From positions 248,001-312,000 of the forward strand of contig NZ_JALKBG010000006.1 in assembly GCF_023016155.1 (NCBI RefSeq): DNA of 64,000 nucleotides, written 5' to 3'. The DNA comes from Aliiroseovarius sp. F20344 (lineage in GTDB: Bacteria > Pseudomonadota > Alphaproteobacteria > Rhodobacterales > Rhodobacteraceae). The position numbers were made by a program, and so were the translations under genes. This document shows, piece by piece, positions 25,827 to 34,839 of the stretch. Position 1 is the first letter of the stretch; each line of letters begins with the position of its first letter. Below the pieces are notes generated by a model. It had not been told where the DNA came from. It ran no database searches and was given only the letters and a program-made list of their open reading frames with translations.

Positions 25827-26657
25827 TTACTTACCATGAATGGCTTGAAGCCATTCTCGAAGAGGAGTGAGTACATTTTGCTGCCAAATCGATGTGTGAC
25901 CAGCATGTTTACGCGCCGCTAGAATCTTGTTCTTGGCTGGCGACATCTCATACAGCTTTTGGCCCATTCGAAACGGAACCGTGCTGTCTTTCTCTCCATG
26001 CATGATAAAGGTCGGCGCTTTCACGCTTTGGATCGCTCGTTTTGATGGCCACAGATCTGTCCGGCTTGCAAACATCGGTAGCAGGAGAGGGTTCTTTGCA
26101 GCGGTCAGATCGACCAGAGATGTATAGGGCGCTTGAAGAATGATTGCAGATGGTGGGCGTGCGCGTCCTGGCTTGCCTGCAGCAATTGCAAGCGCCACCC
26201 CGGTTCCAAGGCTCTCCCCCATCAGAATAATCTGCTTGCTGCCAGTCATCTTCGGAATGTCTGTGTAAAGCTGGTTTGCCAACCCTTGGATTGAATTGCG
26301 ACTGGGCTGGCCTTTGCTGCCTGCCATGCCGGGGTAAGCCATCGCTACCACGCCATAGCCACGGTTGAGGAACCAGCGGAACTTGTGTCCGCGCGTGTAA
26401 AGATTACCACCTGAGCCTGGCAAATACATAACGGTTGGTTTGCCTTTCTTTGGCTTACCAACCCAAAGGACGAGGCCCTTGTAAATAACCTCTTGCAGGC
26501 GTTCATCTGACTTATGGGGATTACGACGCTTCTCGCTGAATTGGTAAAAAGTGCGTCGCTCCATCTGAGTTGCAAAGCTCTCGGCACGTACGGGGGTGGG
26601 CCCCGATGCTGTTACGAAAGCCAATGCAAGCAGGATGGGTAGGAAAAACTTGTTCAT
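25827..26657 (-). CDS. Exported alpha/beta hydrolase
   Basis: A 276-residue protein with a signal peptide (MNKFFLPILLALAFVTASG, cleavage near VRA). The alpha/beta-hydrolase core has the oxyanion region MYLPGSGGN, the nucleophile elbow GESLG with Ser149, Asp in MHGEKDSTVPF and His in KHAGHTSIW. It resembles BEM46/DUF818-type hydrolases. The substrate is unknown. The start overlaps the pccR stop as ATGA, so it is translated as the second gene of pccR's transcription unit, which hints at esterase or thioesterase work in acid metabolism; that is inference. Confidence 0.85.
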   Translation of the reverse strand: MNKFFLPILLALAFVTASGPTPVRAESFATQMERRTFYQFSEKRRNPHKSDERLQEVIYKGLVLWVGKPKKGKPTVMYLPGSGGNLYTRGHKFRWFLNRGYGVVAMAYPGMAGSKGQPSRNSIQGLANQLYTDIPKMTGSKQIILMGESLGTGVALAIAAGKPGRARPPSAIILQAPYTSLVDLTAAKNPLLLPMFASRTDLWPSKRAIQSVKAPTFIMHGEKDSTVPFRMGQKLYEMSPAKNKILAARKHAGHTSIWQQNVLTPLREWLQAIHGK

Positions 26658-28057
26658 CTTGAGATCTCGTAAGGAAGTGTTCCGCGCGAATATGGGTCCA
26701 CTTGCAGCTTACGTTCAAGGGGGGGAACCGACCGTTGATGGCATAACTGGCGTTCACAGATTCTGCACGAGATCCCGATGGGTTCAAAGGCTGCATCATT
26801 CGACACATCAAAATCGTCTGCGTATACCAGCTCTCCAGCATGTTTAACTTCGCAGCCCAGCCCGATCGCATAGCGGCGAACCGGAGCATCAAAACTGCCC
26901 CCTGACTTGGTTACATTTCGCGCCAAACAGAAGTACCGCACCCCGTCGGGCGTCTGCGCCAACTGACGCAAGAAACGTCCAGGAGTTTCAAAGGCTTGGT
27001 GAACATTCCACAAGGGGCAAGCGCCGCCAAATCTGGCAAACTGAAGACGTGTTGCGGAGTGTCGTTTGGTGATAGTTCCTGCCTGATCCACGCGGACAAA
27101 AAAGAACGGGATGCCTTTTGCACCGGGACGTTGAAGAGTGGACAGCCTGTGGGCGATTTGTTCGATCGATGCACCGAAGCGATCAGCCAATCGTTCTAGG
27201 TCATGACGGGTCTCATGCGCGGCGGCAAGAAACTGCTCATAGGGCAAGATGGCAGCGCCCGCGAAATAGTTTGCAAGTCCCAGTTTTGCGATCGCTCTGG
27301 CCTCGTCGGTTTGAAACCTTGCAAAATCCAATGTCGCTTCTAGCAGAGCGTCCTGCGTCAGCAATGCGACCTGCATGAGAAGTTGAAACTCTTGCGTTGC
27401 ACGAGGTGGGCGGGTCGAGAGAGTCAGAACGCGACTATCAACATCGTAGCTCCGAACTTTCTCGGCATCGGCGCGTTTAAGGGTGATGCCTCGTTCATTC
27501 AGCACGGCCTCAGCCATCGCCGCCTGACCTAAACCACGCGACTTCCCGGTTTGTGCAAAATGTTCTGCCGCGCGATCCACGGCATCGATGTAGTTGTCGC
27601 AATAGTGAAAGAAGTCGCGAACCTCTTCCCAAGGGCTGGCTTGGCTTGGGTTTTCATCATTGCCGATGTTTTGGTCCATCGAGGCAAGTCGTTCATGTCC
27701 AAGCCTGTATGCGCGATGCAGTTCTAGCAATGCGTGGGCCAGTGCGGGTGCGTTAGATGCCGCAAGCCGCAGATCCGCCAAAGGTGGAACGTCGGAAAAC
27801 ACTGGGTCTGCAAATGCTTCACGCATGTCAGTCACCAACCGTTCAGCGTCACCCGTAGACAATTCAGCCACGTCAAAGCCAAACTCCTGGGCCAGTGCCA
27901 ACACCACACCAGTTGAAACCGGTCGGTTGTTGTTTTCCATTTGGTTGAGGTAGGGAAGACTGACGCCCAGTTTTTCGGCAAAGGCTTTCTGGGTCAGATT
28001 TAGGCGTGTGCGGATTTCCCGAAGTTTCACACCCGCATAGAGTTTCTGGGTGGCCAT
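26654..28057 (-). CDS. pccR: Short-chain fatty acyl-CoA regulator PccR (XRE / ScfR family)
   Basis: A 467-residue protein. It has an N-terminal XRE helix-turn-helix (VKLREIRTRLNLTQKAFAEKLGVSLPYLNQMENNNRP), a central IrrE-like metallopeptidase-type region and a C-terminal DUF2083-type domain with Cys-rich segments (GISCRICERQLCHQR). Proteins of this layout are the ScfR regulators; in Rhodobacter sphaeroides, PccR controls propionyl-CoA carboxylase. Being divergent from pccB supports that role. The IrrE-like HExxH is degenerate here (AAHETRHDL). The ATG at 28055-28057 has AGGAAA upstream. TTTGCA boxes lie between the two genes. Confidence 0.92.
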   Translation of the reverse strand: MATQKLYAGVKLREIRTRLNLTQKAFAEKLGVSLPYLNQMENNNRPVSTGVVLALAQEFGFDVAELSTGDAERLVTDMREAFADPVFSDVPPLADLRLAASNAPALAHALLELHRAYRLGHERLASMDQNIGNDENPSQASPWEEVRDFFHYCDNYIDAVDRAAEHFAQTGKSRGLGQAAMAEAVLNERGITLKRADAEKVRSYDVDSRVLTLSTRPPRATQEFQLLMQVALLTQDALLEATLDFARFQTDEARAIAKLGLANYFAGAAILPYEQFLAAAHETRHDLERLADRFGASIEQIAHRLSTLQRPGAKGIPFFFVRVDQAGTITKRHSATRLQFARFGGACPLWNVHQAFETPGRFLRQLAQTPDGVRYFCLARNVTKSGGSFDAPVRRYAIGLGCEVKHAGELVYADDFDVSNDAAFEPIGISCRICERQLCHQRSVPPLERKLQVDPYSRGTLPYEISR

Positions 28058-28079
28058 AGCAGTTTCCTGAGTTCGCATA

Positions 28080-28119
28080 TTTGCAATTTGCATTAGCATA
28101 CTTGCATTTAATTTGCAAA
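28080..28119. promoter_or_regulatory. PccR-type binding boxes upstream of pccB
   Basis: Four TTGCA cores occur at 28081, 28088, 28102 and 28113; the last is the full palindrome TTTGCAAA (28112-28119). As I recall, the described PccR site is a pair of TTTGCAAA boxes with a short spacer. The first box of the best pair here (28101) is degenerate, and the spacer would be 3 bases. Confidence 0.7.
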
Positions 28120-28189
28120 TTCGCCCCTTTTTGCTTCCCGCCGTCCTTCAGTCCGGTTAGTTTGCTGCGAAATCAAGGAGTGCCGCCAA

Positions 28190-29722
28190 ATGAAAGATAT
28201 TCTCCAAGAACTTGAAAGCCGCCGCGAGAAAGCCCGCTTTGGGGGCGGTCAGCGTCGGATCGACAGTCAGCATAAGAAGGGCAAACTAACGGCCCGCGAA
28301 CGCGTTGAGCTTCTGCTTGACGAGGACTCGTTTGAAGAGTTCGACATGTTCAAAACTCACCGCTGCACCGAGTTCGGCATGGAAGCCGACAAGCCCGCAG
28401 GTGACGGTGTCATCACTGGTTGGGGGACGATCAACGGCCGTATGGTCTATGTGTTCTCGCAGGACTTTACCGTCTTCGGTGGCTCGCTGTCGGAAACCCA
28501 CGCTGAAAAGATCTGCAAGATCATGGATATGGCGATGCAGAACGGCGCGCCCGTGATCGGCATCAACGATTCGGGTGGTGCGCGTATTCAGGAAGGTGTT
28601 GCCTCGCTTGCTGGTTACGCCGAAGTGTTCCAGCGCAACATCATGGCCTCGGGCGTGGTGCCGCAGATCTCGGTGATCATGGGCCCGTGTGCTGGTGGTG
28701 CAGTGTATTCGCCTGCCATGACCGACTTCATCTTCATGGTGAAAGACAGCTCGTACATGTTCGTCACCGGTCCCGACGTTGTGAAAACCGTGACCAACGA
28801 AGTGGTCACTGCCGAGGAGCTTGGCGGCGCCTCGACTCACACCAAGAAGTCTTCGGTCGCTGATGGTGCCTTCGAAAACGACGTGGAAGCCTTGTCGGAA
28901 GTGCGCCGTCTGGTCGACTTCCTGCCGCTCAACAACCGCGACAAAGCTCCGGTGCGACCGTTCTTCGACGATCCGGCGCGTGTGGATGACAGCCTGGACA
29001 CGCTGATCCCGGACAACCCAAACTCGCCCTATGACATGAAAGAGCTGATCACCAAGCTCGGCGACGAAGGTGACTTTTTCGAGATTCAGGAAGACTACGC
29101 CAAGAACATCATCACCGGTTACATCCGCCTCGAAGGGCAGACCGTGGGTGTTGTTGCGAACCAGCCGATGGTGCTGGCAGGGTGCTTGGACATCGACAGT
29201 TCGCGCAAGGCAGCCCGCTTTGTTCGCTTCTGCGATGCGTTTGAAATTCCGATCCTGACGCTGGTTGACGTGCCGGGCTTCTTGCCGGGCACCAGCCAAG
29301 AATATGGCGGTGTCATCAAGCACGGCGCGAAACTGCTGTTTGCGTATGGTGAAGCCACTGTGCCGAAGGTGACGCTGATCACGCGTAAAGCCTATGGCGG
29401 TGCCTATGACGTTATGGCGTCCAAGCACCTGCGCGGTGACTTCAACTATGCTTGGCCGACTGCGGAAATCGCTGTGATGGGCGCCAAGGGTGCAACCGAG
29501 ATTCTGTACCGCTCTGAGTTGGACGATCCCGAAAAAATCGCACAGCGCACGCAGGATTATGAAGACCGCTTTGCCAACCCGTTTGTGGCGGCAGAACGGG
29601 GCTTCATTGACGAAGTCATCCAGCCGCGTTCATCGCGTCTTCGCATCAGCCGTGCCTTTGCTTCGCTGCGCGGCAAGAAGATCCAGAACCCATGGAAAAA
29701 GCACGATAATATTCCGCTGTGA
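28190..29722 (+). CDS. pccB: Propionyl-CoA carboxylase beta (carboxyltransferase) subunit
   Basis: A 510-residue biotin-dependent carboxyltransferase that moves carboxyl from biotin to propionyl-CoA, giving methylmalonyl-CoA. The N-domain contains [29 protein letters not shown] and the oxyanion loop [13 protein letters not shown]. The C-domain contains [25 protein letters not shown] and [14 protein letters not shown]. It pairs with PccA (31239) as an alpha6beta6 enzyme. CAAGGAG precedes the ATG. Expression is probably under PccR from the divergent promoter. Confidence 0.97.
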   Translation: MKDILQELESRREKARFGGGQRRIDSQHKKGKLTARERVELLLDEDSFEEFDMFKTHRCTEFGMEADKPAGDGVITGWGTINGRMVYVFSQDFTVFGGSLSETHAEKICKIMDMAMQNGAPVIGINDSGGARIQEGVASLAGYAEVFQRNIMASGVVPQISVIMGPCAGGAVYSPAMTDFIFMVKDSSYMFVTGPDVVKTVTNEVVTAEELGGASTHTKKSSVADGAFENDVEALSEVRRLVDFLPLNNRDKAPVRPFFDDPARVDDSLDTLIPDNPNSPYDMKELITKLGDEGDFFEIQEDYAKNIITGYIRLEGQTVGVVANQPMVLAGCLDIDSSRKAARFVRFCDAFEIPILTLVDVPGFLPGTSQEYGGVIKHGAKLLFAYGEATVPKVTLITRKAYGGAYDVMASKHLRGDFNYAWPTAEIAVMGAKGATEILYRSELDDPEKIAQRTQDYEDRFANPFVAAERGFIDEVIQPRSSRLRISRAFASLRGKKIQNPWKKHDNIPL

Positions 29723-29724
29723 TA

Positions 29725-30189
29725 ATGGGTCGCACGGTGGGATATCAGGGCCTTCATGGCCTGATTGGGGTGGCGGTTTGCGCTGCCATCCTGATCCCCA
29801 TAGTTCCAAGTTCCGGCATTTCAAAGGATGTGGGCTGGGATCCTGAGTATGAAATCGAGGTTCCGTCTGGTCAGGAGATCACGTTCCTTGAGATTATCCG
29901 GGGCGAGGACAGCGCGGTCGGAACAGCGATCCGCTATCGCTTTCTGGCGCCAGCCATTGGTCGGCCACATCAGATGGTCGAGTTTTCTCAAGCCGAAGAG
30001 GACATGTCGGTGATTTGCCAAGACTACATATTGCCGCGGATTGACGAGGTTTCTGATGAGCTGCCGGACCAGATAATCGTTGTTCTGTCGGACCGACCCG
30101 TGGAGCACGGTGTCATGGCCCCAGAGGCCACGCAGTTTTTCGAAGCCTATCGTCCTGTTGACGGTGAGTGCGTTTGGGAGGGTTTCTAA
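29725..30189 (+). CDS. DUF6497-type protein of unknown function
   Basis: A 154-residue protein with a hydrophobic segment at about residues 9-27 (LHGLIGVAVCAAILIPIVP), so it is either anchored or exported. The mature part has FSQAEEDMSVICQDYILPRI, IIVVLSDRPVEHGVMAPEATQFFEAYR and a C-terminal ECVWEGF, matching my memory of DUF6497 from Rhodobacterales. The function is unknown. The start is ambiguous: a GTG at 29719 overlaps the pccB stop, and the ATG at 29725 is 2 bases after it; neither has a strong Shine-Dalgarno, suggesting translational coupling to pccB. Confidence 0.75.
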   Translation: MGRTVGYQGLHGLIGVAVCAAILIPIVPSSGISKDVGWDPEYEIEVPSGQEITFLEIIRGEDSAVGTAIRYRFLAPAIGRPHQMVEFSQAEEDMSVICQDYILPRIDEVSDELPDQIIVVLSDRPVEHGVMAPEATQFFEAYRPVDGECVWEGF

Positions 30190-30554
30190 TGGCACTGCCA
30201 TATATGTTGAAACACAAAGGTTTTCCGGGACGCCTTCCGGGCACGGATTACCAATTCACAATCCGCCGTCCCAGCAAGACCGGCGCGACCAAGCTTAGTG
30301 CTCGTGAACGCTATGCGGATCGCAAGCCGGCTGATCGGCGCGCGGATACGGGCTTTATGAGAGCATTGTGGGAGTATTTCGGCGATCAACCTTTCGAACG
30401 CGGCAATCTGGATGCCGGTCGCCTGTCATGGCTGTTCGAACGCGAGGTTATTGCTGCACAGGATCCCTTCGACGCCGAAGACTATGAAGCTTTGTTGGTG
30501 ATTGACGAAGCGCGTGCGCGTGCTGCGTTCCCGGATGCATTTGAGGAACAATAG
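30189..30554 (+). CDS. Hypothetical protein in the pcc cluster
   Basis: A 121-residue soluble protein (MALPYMLKHKGFPGRLPGTDY to the C-terminal AFPDAFEEQ), rich in Arg and acidic residues, with no signal peptide or transmembrane segment. I recognise no domain. Its ATG shares one base with the previous stop (TAATG), so it is coupled to the DUF6497 gene and belongs to the pccB unit. Confidence 0.7.
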   Translation: MALPYMLKHKGFPGRLPGTDYQFTIRRPSKTGATKLSARERYADRKPADRRADTGFMRALWEYFGDQPFERGNLDAGRLSWLFEREVIAAQDPFDAEDYEALLVIDEARARAAFPDAFEEQ

Positions 30555-30888
30555 GCATGATTTCGCCCGCATTGGACACGAACTGGCAAAAAACAGCCCA
30601 ACGACGCATCGCACGCCCGACCGGGGCTTGCGAACGCGTTGTTTCGTGTCAACATGCCAATCATGCAGGGAACACATCCCCGTTCTCTGCAATGGTTTGT
30701 CGAAACCATTACCCTTCCCCTTCTTCTACCCGGTTCAGTGCTTTAGCGTCTGAACCGGGCCTTTTTTCGCGCATAAGTAGGTGCTTGAGCCGCGCGCCAA
30801 GCCGCGGATCGCGAAAAAAAATCTTTGGGGTTTCCCGTTATCAGGGCACAATGACTGCAAGAATAAACTCTGAAAGAGGCAGTCAAAA
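30555..30888. other. Intergenic stretch of 334 bases between the pccB and pccA units
   Basis: The region has no convincing gene. A frame stays open through it from 30557, but it reads across a terminator and has no domain or ribosome-binding site. It holds a perfect short hairpin AATGGTTT-GTCG-AAACCATT at 30691-30710 and a strong terminator at 30729-30766. The part before the terminator could be a 3'-UTR or a small RNA; the part after it (30767-30888) presumably carries the promoter of the small lipoprotein gene at 30889. Confidence 0.6.
30729..30766 (+). terminator. Rho-independent terminator of the pccB unit
   Basis: A 10-bp perfect stem CCCGGTTCAG/CTGAACCGGG with an 11-nt loop, followed by CCTTTTTT. 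Confidence 0.92.
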
Positions 30889-31095
30889 ATGCAGTTCACA
30901 AGAATTCTTGCAGGGTCCGTCGCCCTTATTTTGCTGGCCGGGTGCCAGTGGAACGACCTTCAGCGCGCTGGGGTCGGCGCAGCCACGGGTGCTGTCGTCG
31001 CAAAAGCGGCAAGCGGCAACCTTCTTGCCGGGGCGGTCATCGGCGCAGGCGCGGGTGCGCTTTGCGATGACGTCGGTGTCGGCATCTGCAACTGA
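30889..31095 (+). CDS. Small glycine-rich lipoprotein
   Basis: A 68-residue protein with a signal peptide and lipobox LLAGC (Cys19). The mature part is a Gly/Ala-rich stretch (AGVGAATGAVVAKAASGNLLAGAVIGAGAGALC) like glycine-zipper envelope lipoproteins. Two Cys near the C-terminus (LCDDVGVGICN) could form a disulfide. It is monocistronic, with a terminator on each side, between pccB and pccA. The function is unknown. Confidence 0.8.
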   Translation: MQFTRILAGSVALILLAGCQWNDLQRAGVGAATGAVVAKAASGNLLAGAVIGAGAGALCDDVGVGICN

Positions 31096-31143
31096 TTTGA
31101 AAACATCCGGTTTCGTCTCAGACGAAGCCACTGAACACAATCG

Positions 31144-31177
31144 GCCTGCCGTGACCTTTGTGTCCGGCGGGCTTTTC
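31144..31177 (+). terminator. Rho-independent terminator before pccA
   Basis: A stem GCCTGCCG/CGGCGGGC (8 bp, one T-G wobble, 13-nt loop) is followed by TTTTCT, about 50 bases after the small lipoprotein. Confidence 0.8.
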
Positions 31178-31238
31178 TATGCCAATGCGCGTGGTGGTTC
31201 TGCCTACCGCGCCCTCACATGAACCGAAAGGACAGGAC

Positions 31239-33284
31239 ATGTTCAAAAAGATCCTGATTGCAAACCGAGGCGAGATCGCCTGCCGCGTGATCAAGACCGC
31301 TCGTAAAATGGGCATCAAAACGGTTGCCATCTATTCGGATGCTGACCGCAACGCGCTTCATGTGAAAATGGCGGACGAAGCTGTGCATATTGGGCCGCCC
31401 CCTGCGAACCAATCTTACATCGTCATCGAAAACGTGATGAAGGCGATCAAGGAAACGGGCGCCGAAGCCGTTCACCCCGGTTATGGCTTCCTGTCGGAAA
31501 ACTCGAAATTTGCTGAGGCACTTGAAGCTGCCGGCGTTGCCTTCATTGGACCGCCCAAAGGCGCGATTGAAGCGATGGGGGACAAGATCACCTCGAAAAA
31601 GATTGCACAGGACGCCAACGTGTCGACCGTGCCGGGCTATATGGGCCTGATCGAGGATGCGGATGAGGCCGTAAAAATCTCGAACGAGATCGGCTACCCG
31701 GTCATGATTAAAGCGTCGGCAGGTGGTGGCGGTAAAGGCATGCGGATCGCGTGGAATGACGAAGAAGCCCGTGAAGGTTTCCAGTCTTCCAAGAACGAAG
31801 CGGCAAACAGCTTTGGGGACGACCGTATCTTCATCGAGAAGTTCGTGACCCAACCTCGTCACATCGAAATTCAAGTTCTGTGTGACAGCCATGGCAACGG
31901 CATTTACCTGGGTGAACGCGAGTGCTCGATCCAGCGGCGGAACCAGAAAGTTGTGGAAGAAGCCCCATCGCCCTTCCTTGACGAAGCCACCCGCAAAGCT
32001 ATGGGTGAACAATCCGTCGCTTTGGCACAAGCTGTGGACTACGCTTCGGCTGGTACTGTGGAATTCATTGTCGACGGCGATCGCAACTTCTATTTCCTCG
32101 AAATGAACACCCGTTTGCAAGTGGAACACCCTGTGACCGAGCTGATCACCGGCGTTGACCTTGTTGAACAGATGATCCGTGTGGCAGCTGGTGAAAAGCT
32201 TGAAATGTCGCAAGACGACGTGAAGCTGACCGGCTGGGCGATTGAGAACCGTGTTTATGCGGAAGATCCCTATCGCAACTTCCTGCCTTCGATTGGCCGT
32301 TTGACCCGCTATCGTCCCCCTGCAGAAGTGGCCGCTGGTCCGATGTTGGAGAATGGGAAATGGGCGGACAAAGCATCGAAAGGCGGCACAGCTGTACGCA
32401 ACGACACTGGCGTTTTCGAGGGCGGCGAAATCTCGATGTATTACGACCCGATGATTGCCAAGCTCTGCACATGGGCACCGACCCGTGACGACGCAGTCGA
32501 AGCCATGCGCAACGCGCTGGACGGGTTCGAGCTGGAAGGCATCGGTCACAACCTGCCTTTCGTCAGCGCCGTCATGGATCACCCGGTCTTCATGAAAGGC
32601 GAGATGACAACCGCCTTCATTGAAGAACAATATCCCGAAGGGTTTGAAGGGGTTGAGCTGGGCAAAGACGCGCTGAAACGCATCGCTGCCGCGGCGGCTG
32701 CCATGTACCGCGTGGCCGAAATTCGTCGCACGCGCATCTCGGGCCGCATGGACAACCACGAACGCAAAGTCGGCAAACATTGGAGTGTTGCACTTCAGGG
32801 CGAAGAGTTTGCTGTGAAGATCAAGGCCGACAAGAAAGGCTCGACTATAAAGTTCGAAGATGGGTCGAAAATGCGTGTGACCTCCGACTGGACACCGGGT
32901 GACAGCCTTGCCACGCTGAAGCTGGATGGTGAGCCCTTGGTTCTGAAGGTTGAAAAGATCACCTCGGGCTTCCGCATGCGTTCGCGCGGTGCGGATCTGA
33001 AGGTGCATGTGCGCACGCCGCGTCAGGCCGAGCTTGCCCGACTGATGCCGGAAAAACTACCACCGGACACCTCGAAAATGCTGCTGTGCCCGATGCCGGG
33101 TCTTGTGGTGAAAGTCGATGTTGACGTCGGTCAGGAAGTACAAGAAGGCCAAGCACTTTGCACCATCGAGGCGATGAAGATGGAAAACATCTTGCGCGCC
33201 GAGAAAAAGGGTGTTGTCTCCAAAATCAATGCAGGTGCAGGCGATAGCCTTGCCGTTGATGAAGTGATTATGGAGTTCGAATAA
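31239..33284 (+). CDS. pccA: Propionyl-CoA carboxylase alpha subunit (biotin carboxylase + biotin carrier)
   Basis: A 681-residue subunit. Biotin carboxylase spans residues 1 to about 450: FKKILIANRGEIACRVI, the ATP-grasp glycine loop KASAGGGGKGMRI, and EMNTRLQVEHPVTE. The biotin-transfer domain that contacts PccB follows, and the C-terminal biotinyl domain carries EAMKM with the biotinylated Lys647. I chose ATG 31239 (AAAGGACAGG upstream); an earlier ATG lies inside the preceding terminator and is not credible. It is only 1 base from the next gene, a membrane protein, and operates with pccB and the mutase at 35410. Confidence 0.97.
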   Translation: MFKKILIANRGEIACRVIKTARKMGIKTVAIYSDADRNALHVKMADEAVHIGPPPANQSYIVIENVMKAIKETGAEAVHPGYGFLSENSKFAEALEAAGVAFIGPPKGAIEAMGDKITSKKIAQDANVSTVPGYMGLIEDADEAVKISNEIGYPVMIKASAGGGGKGMRIAWNDEEAREGFQSSKNEAANSFGDDRIFIEKFVTQPRHIEIQVLCDSHGNGIYLGERECSIQRRNQKVVEEAPSPFLDEATRKAMGEQSVALAQAVDYASAGTVEFIVDGDRNFYFLEMNTRLQVEHPVTELITGVDLVEQMIRVAAGEKLEMSQDDVKLTGWAIENRVYAEDPYRNFLPSIGRLTRYRPPAEVAAGPMLENGKWADKASKGGTAVRNDTGVFEGGEISMYYDPMIAKLCTWAPTRDDAVEAMRNALDGFELEGIGHNLPFVSAVMDHPVFMKGEMTTAFIEEQYPEGFEGVELGKDALKRIAAAAAAMYRVAEIRRTRISGRMDNHERKVGKHWSVALQGEEFAVKIKADKKGSTIKFEDGSKMRVTSDWTPGDSLATLKLDGEPLVLKVEKITSGFRMRSRGADLKVHVRTPRQAELARLMPEKLPPDTSKMLLCPMPGLVVKVDVDVGQEVQEGQALCTIEAMKMENILRAEKKGVVSKINAGAGDSLAVDEVIMEFE

Positions 33285-33285
33285 A

Positions 33286-34839
33286 ATGACTGATGCCACC
33301 ACTTTGCCCCGGAATTCTGGGCAGCTGACACTTGTTTCGGTGATTGTTGGCGTGGTGGCTTTCGTACTTTATCAAGGCGTGTCCCTGATCCGAGCGGGTG
33401 TTTTCGAATACCCGCTCGATGATGTTTACATTCACCTTGCCGTGGCAGAACAAATTGCTGCAGGTGGATACGGGGTGAATCCAGGTGAATACACCTCGGC
33501 CGCGTCATCGCCCATCTATCCCCTGTTACTGACCCCCTTTGCTGGGACGGCTGCACAAGCCTGGTTGCCGCTTTTCTGGAACAGTTTGGCACTGGTGCTG
33601 GCATGTGTGCTTTGGGCGCGTATCGTGGTGCAAACTGGTGCGTCACGCGCCTGGATGCTGACTTTTGCTGCTCTTGGTCCACTCGCGTTTAATTTCGCCG
33701 GTGCTGCGATGGTGGGGATGGAGCACGGGCTGCATATTTTGGCCAGCCTTGCCGTTTTGCGCGGGTTACAAATTCAAATGGATGAAAGCCGTATCAGTTG
33801 GCTTTTGATCGCTGGGATGGTGCTGGGACCGGTGGTTCGGTTTGAAGGGCTCGCGGTCACCGGGGGGGGAGCGCTAGCGCTGTTGATGATGGGGCGCTGG
33901 GCAATCGGAACCGGGCTTTTTGCAGCGGCAACCGTTCTGGTGGCAGGCTTCATGTGGTTCCTAACATCGCTTGGGCTTGAACCGTTACCAAACTCGGTCA
34001 TGGCGAAACTGTCTGGCAGTGGAAGTGAACGCTTTTCACTCGTTGATTTGCCAATCAAGGTTTTGGTCCAACTTTTCTCACACAAAGCAGTCGTGTTGTT
34101 GATTGCCTTGCTCTGCGCGCTCGTGTTGTTGGTGCGGCCCAGTACAGATGGACCCTGGCGCAAAGCGCTTCTTACAAGCGCGCTTTTTACCGGCTTCGGC
34201 CACCTTCTATTGGGACAATTCGGGTGGCTTGAGCGCTACGAACTCTATGCGATGACATTTGTTCTAGGCTCAATAATGTTGGTCGTTTTGAAAGATGAAA
34301 CCCTGTTCACGCTGCGCCTTCTATTGTTGGCGGGCTTCGGGTTTTTGGGGGCTAGCTACGGGCAAAGCTTGCTAATTTTCGGAACAAACGGTCCAAACGC
34401 GATCCACTCGCAACACGGCAACATGGGGCGCTTTGTGAAAGAGGTGTACCAAAAGCCGGTCGCCGTGAACGATTTGGGCTTTGTGGCTTGGGCAAACCCC
34501 AATCAAGTGCTCGATCTGTGGGGCTTGGCCTCTTACGACGCGCTTAGAATCCGATTGGATGATCCCTATCCAGGTTGGGCCGCCGACCTTGTGGGCGAAG
34601 CCGGTGTTGAGCTTGCTATCGTATATGATCGCTGGATCGACGAAGGGATCGGCGACGCTTGGGTAAAGGTGGGCACGCTGACCTTTACAGGAGGTCGCGC
34701 TTTCCTAGGTGGATATGACGTGAGCTTCTACGCTACCAAACCAGAAGCGGCAGCCGACCTTCGCCGCCAGCTTACCAGCTTTATTCCAGACGTGCAGGGT
34801 AAAGCCGTTCTCACCGTTATAGATGAGGGTGAAGGATGA
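33286..34839 (+). CDS. Polytopic membrane protein, GT-C glycosyltransferase-like
   Basis: A 517-residue protein with an N-terminal hydrophobic segment and about ten predicted membrane segments to residue 365, followed by a 150-residue soluble tail. After the first helix comes EYPLDDVYIHLAVAEQIAAGGYG, then VNPGEYTSAASSPIYPLLL. This DD motif plus NPGE/SSP pattern resembles lipid-linked-sugar glycosyltransferases of the GT-C fold (ArnT, AftB and similar). The tail has a conserved-looking VAVNDLGFVAWANPNQVLDLWGL. Its link to propionate metabolism is obscure, though it begins 1 base after pccA and its stop overlaps the next lipoprotein gene as ATGA. Confidence 0.7.
   Translation: MTDATTLPRNSGQLTLVSVIVGVVAFVLYQGVSLIRAGVFEYPLDDVYIHLAVAEQIAAGGYGVNPGEYTSAASSPIYPLLLTPFAGTAAQAWLPLFWNSLALVLACVLWARIVVQTGASRAWMLTFAALGPLAFNFAGAAMVGMEHGLHILASLAVLRGLQIQMDESRISWLLIAGMVLGPVVRFEGLAVTGGGALALLMMGRWAIGTGLFAAATVLVAGFMWFLTSLGLEPLPNSVMAKLSGSGSERFSLVDLPIKVLVQLFSHKAVVLLIALLCALVLLVRPSTDGPWRKALLTSALFTGFGHLLLGQFGWLERYELYAMTFVLGSIMLVVLKDETLFTLRLLLLAGFGFLGASYGQSLLIFGTNGPNAIHSQHGNMGRFVKEVYQKPVAVNDLGFVAWANPNQVLDLWGLASYDALRIRLDDPYPGWAADLVGEAGVELAIVYDRWIDEGIGDAWVKVGTLTFTGGRAFLGGYDVSFYATKPEAAADLRRQLTSFIPDVQGKAVLTVIDEGEG

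Noticed and set aside
28286-29428. A 380-codon open frame antisense to pccB
   Set aside because: Shadow of the highly biased pccB codon use; no ribosome-binding site or family match.
30557-31222. A 221-codon plus-strand frame between the pcc units
   Set aside because: It reads through two terminators and across the lipoprotein gene in another frame; no start signal or domain.
31215-33008. A 597-codon open frame on the minus strand, opposite pccA
   Set aside because: It lies fully antisense to a certain gene, has no recognisable domain, and its His- and Arg-rich composition is that of a codon-bias shadow.
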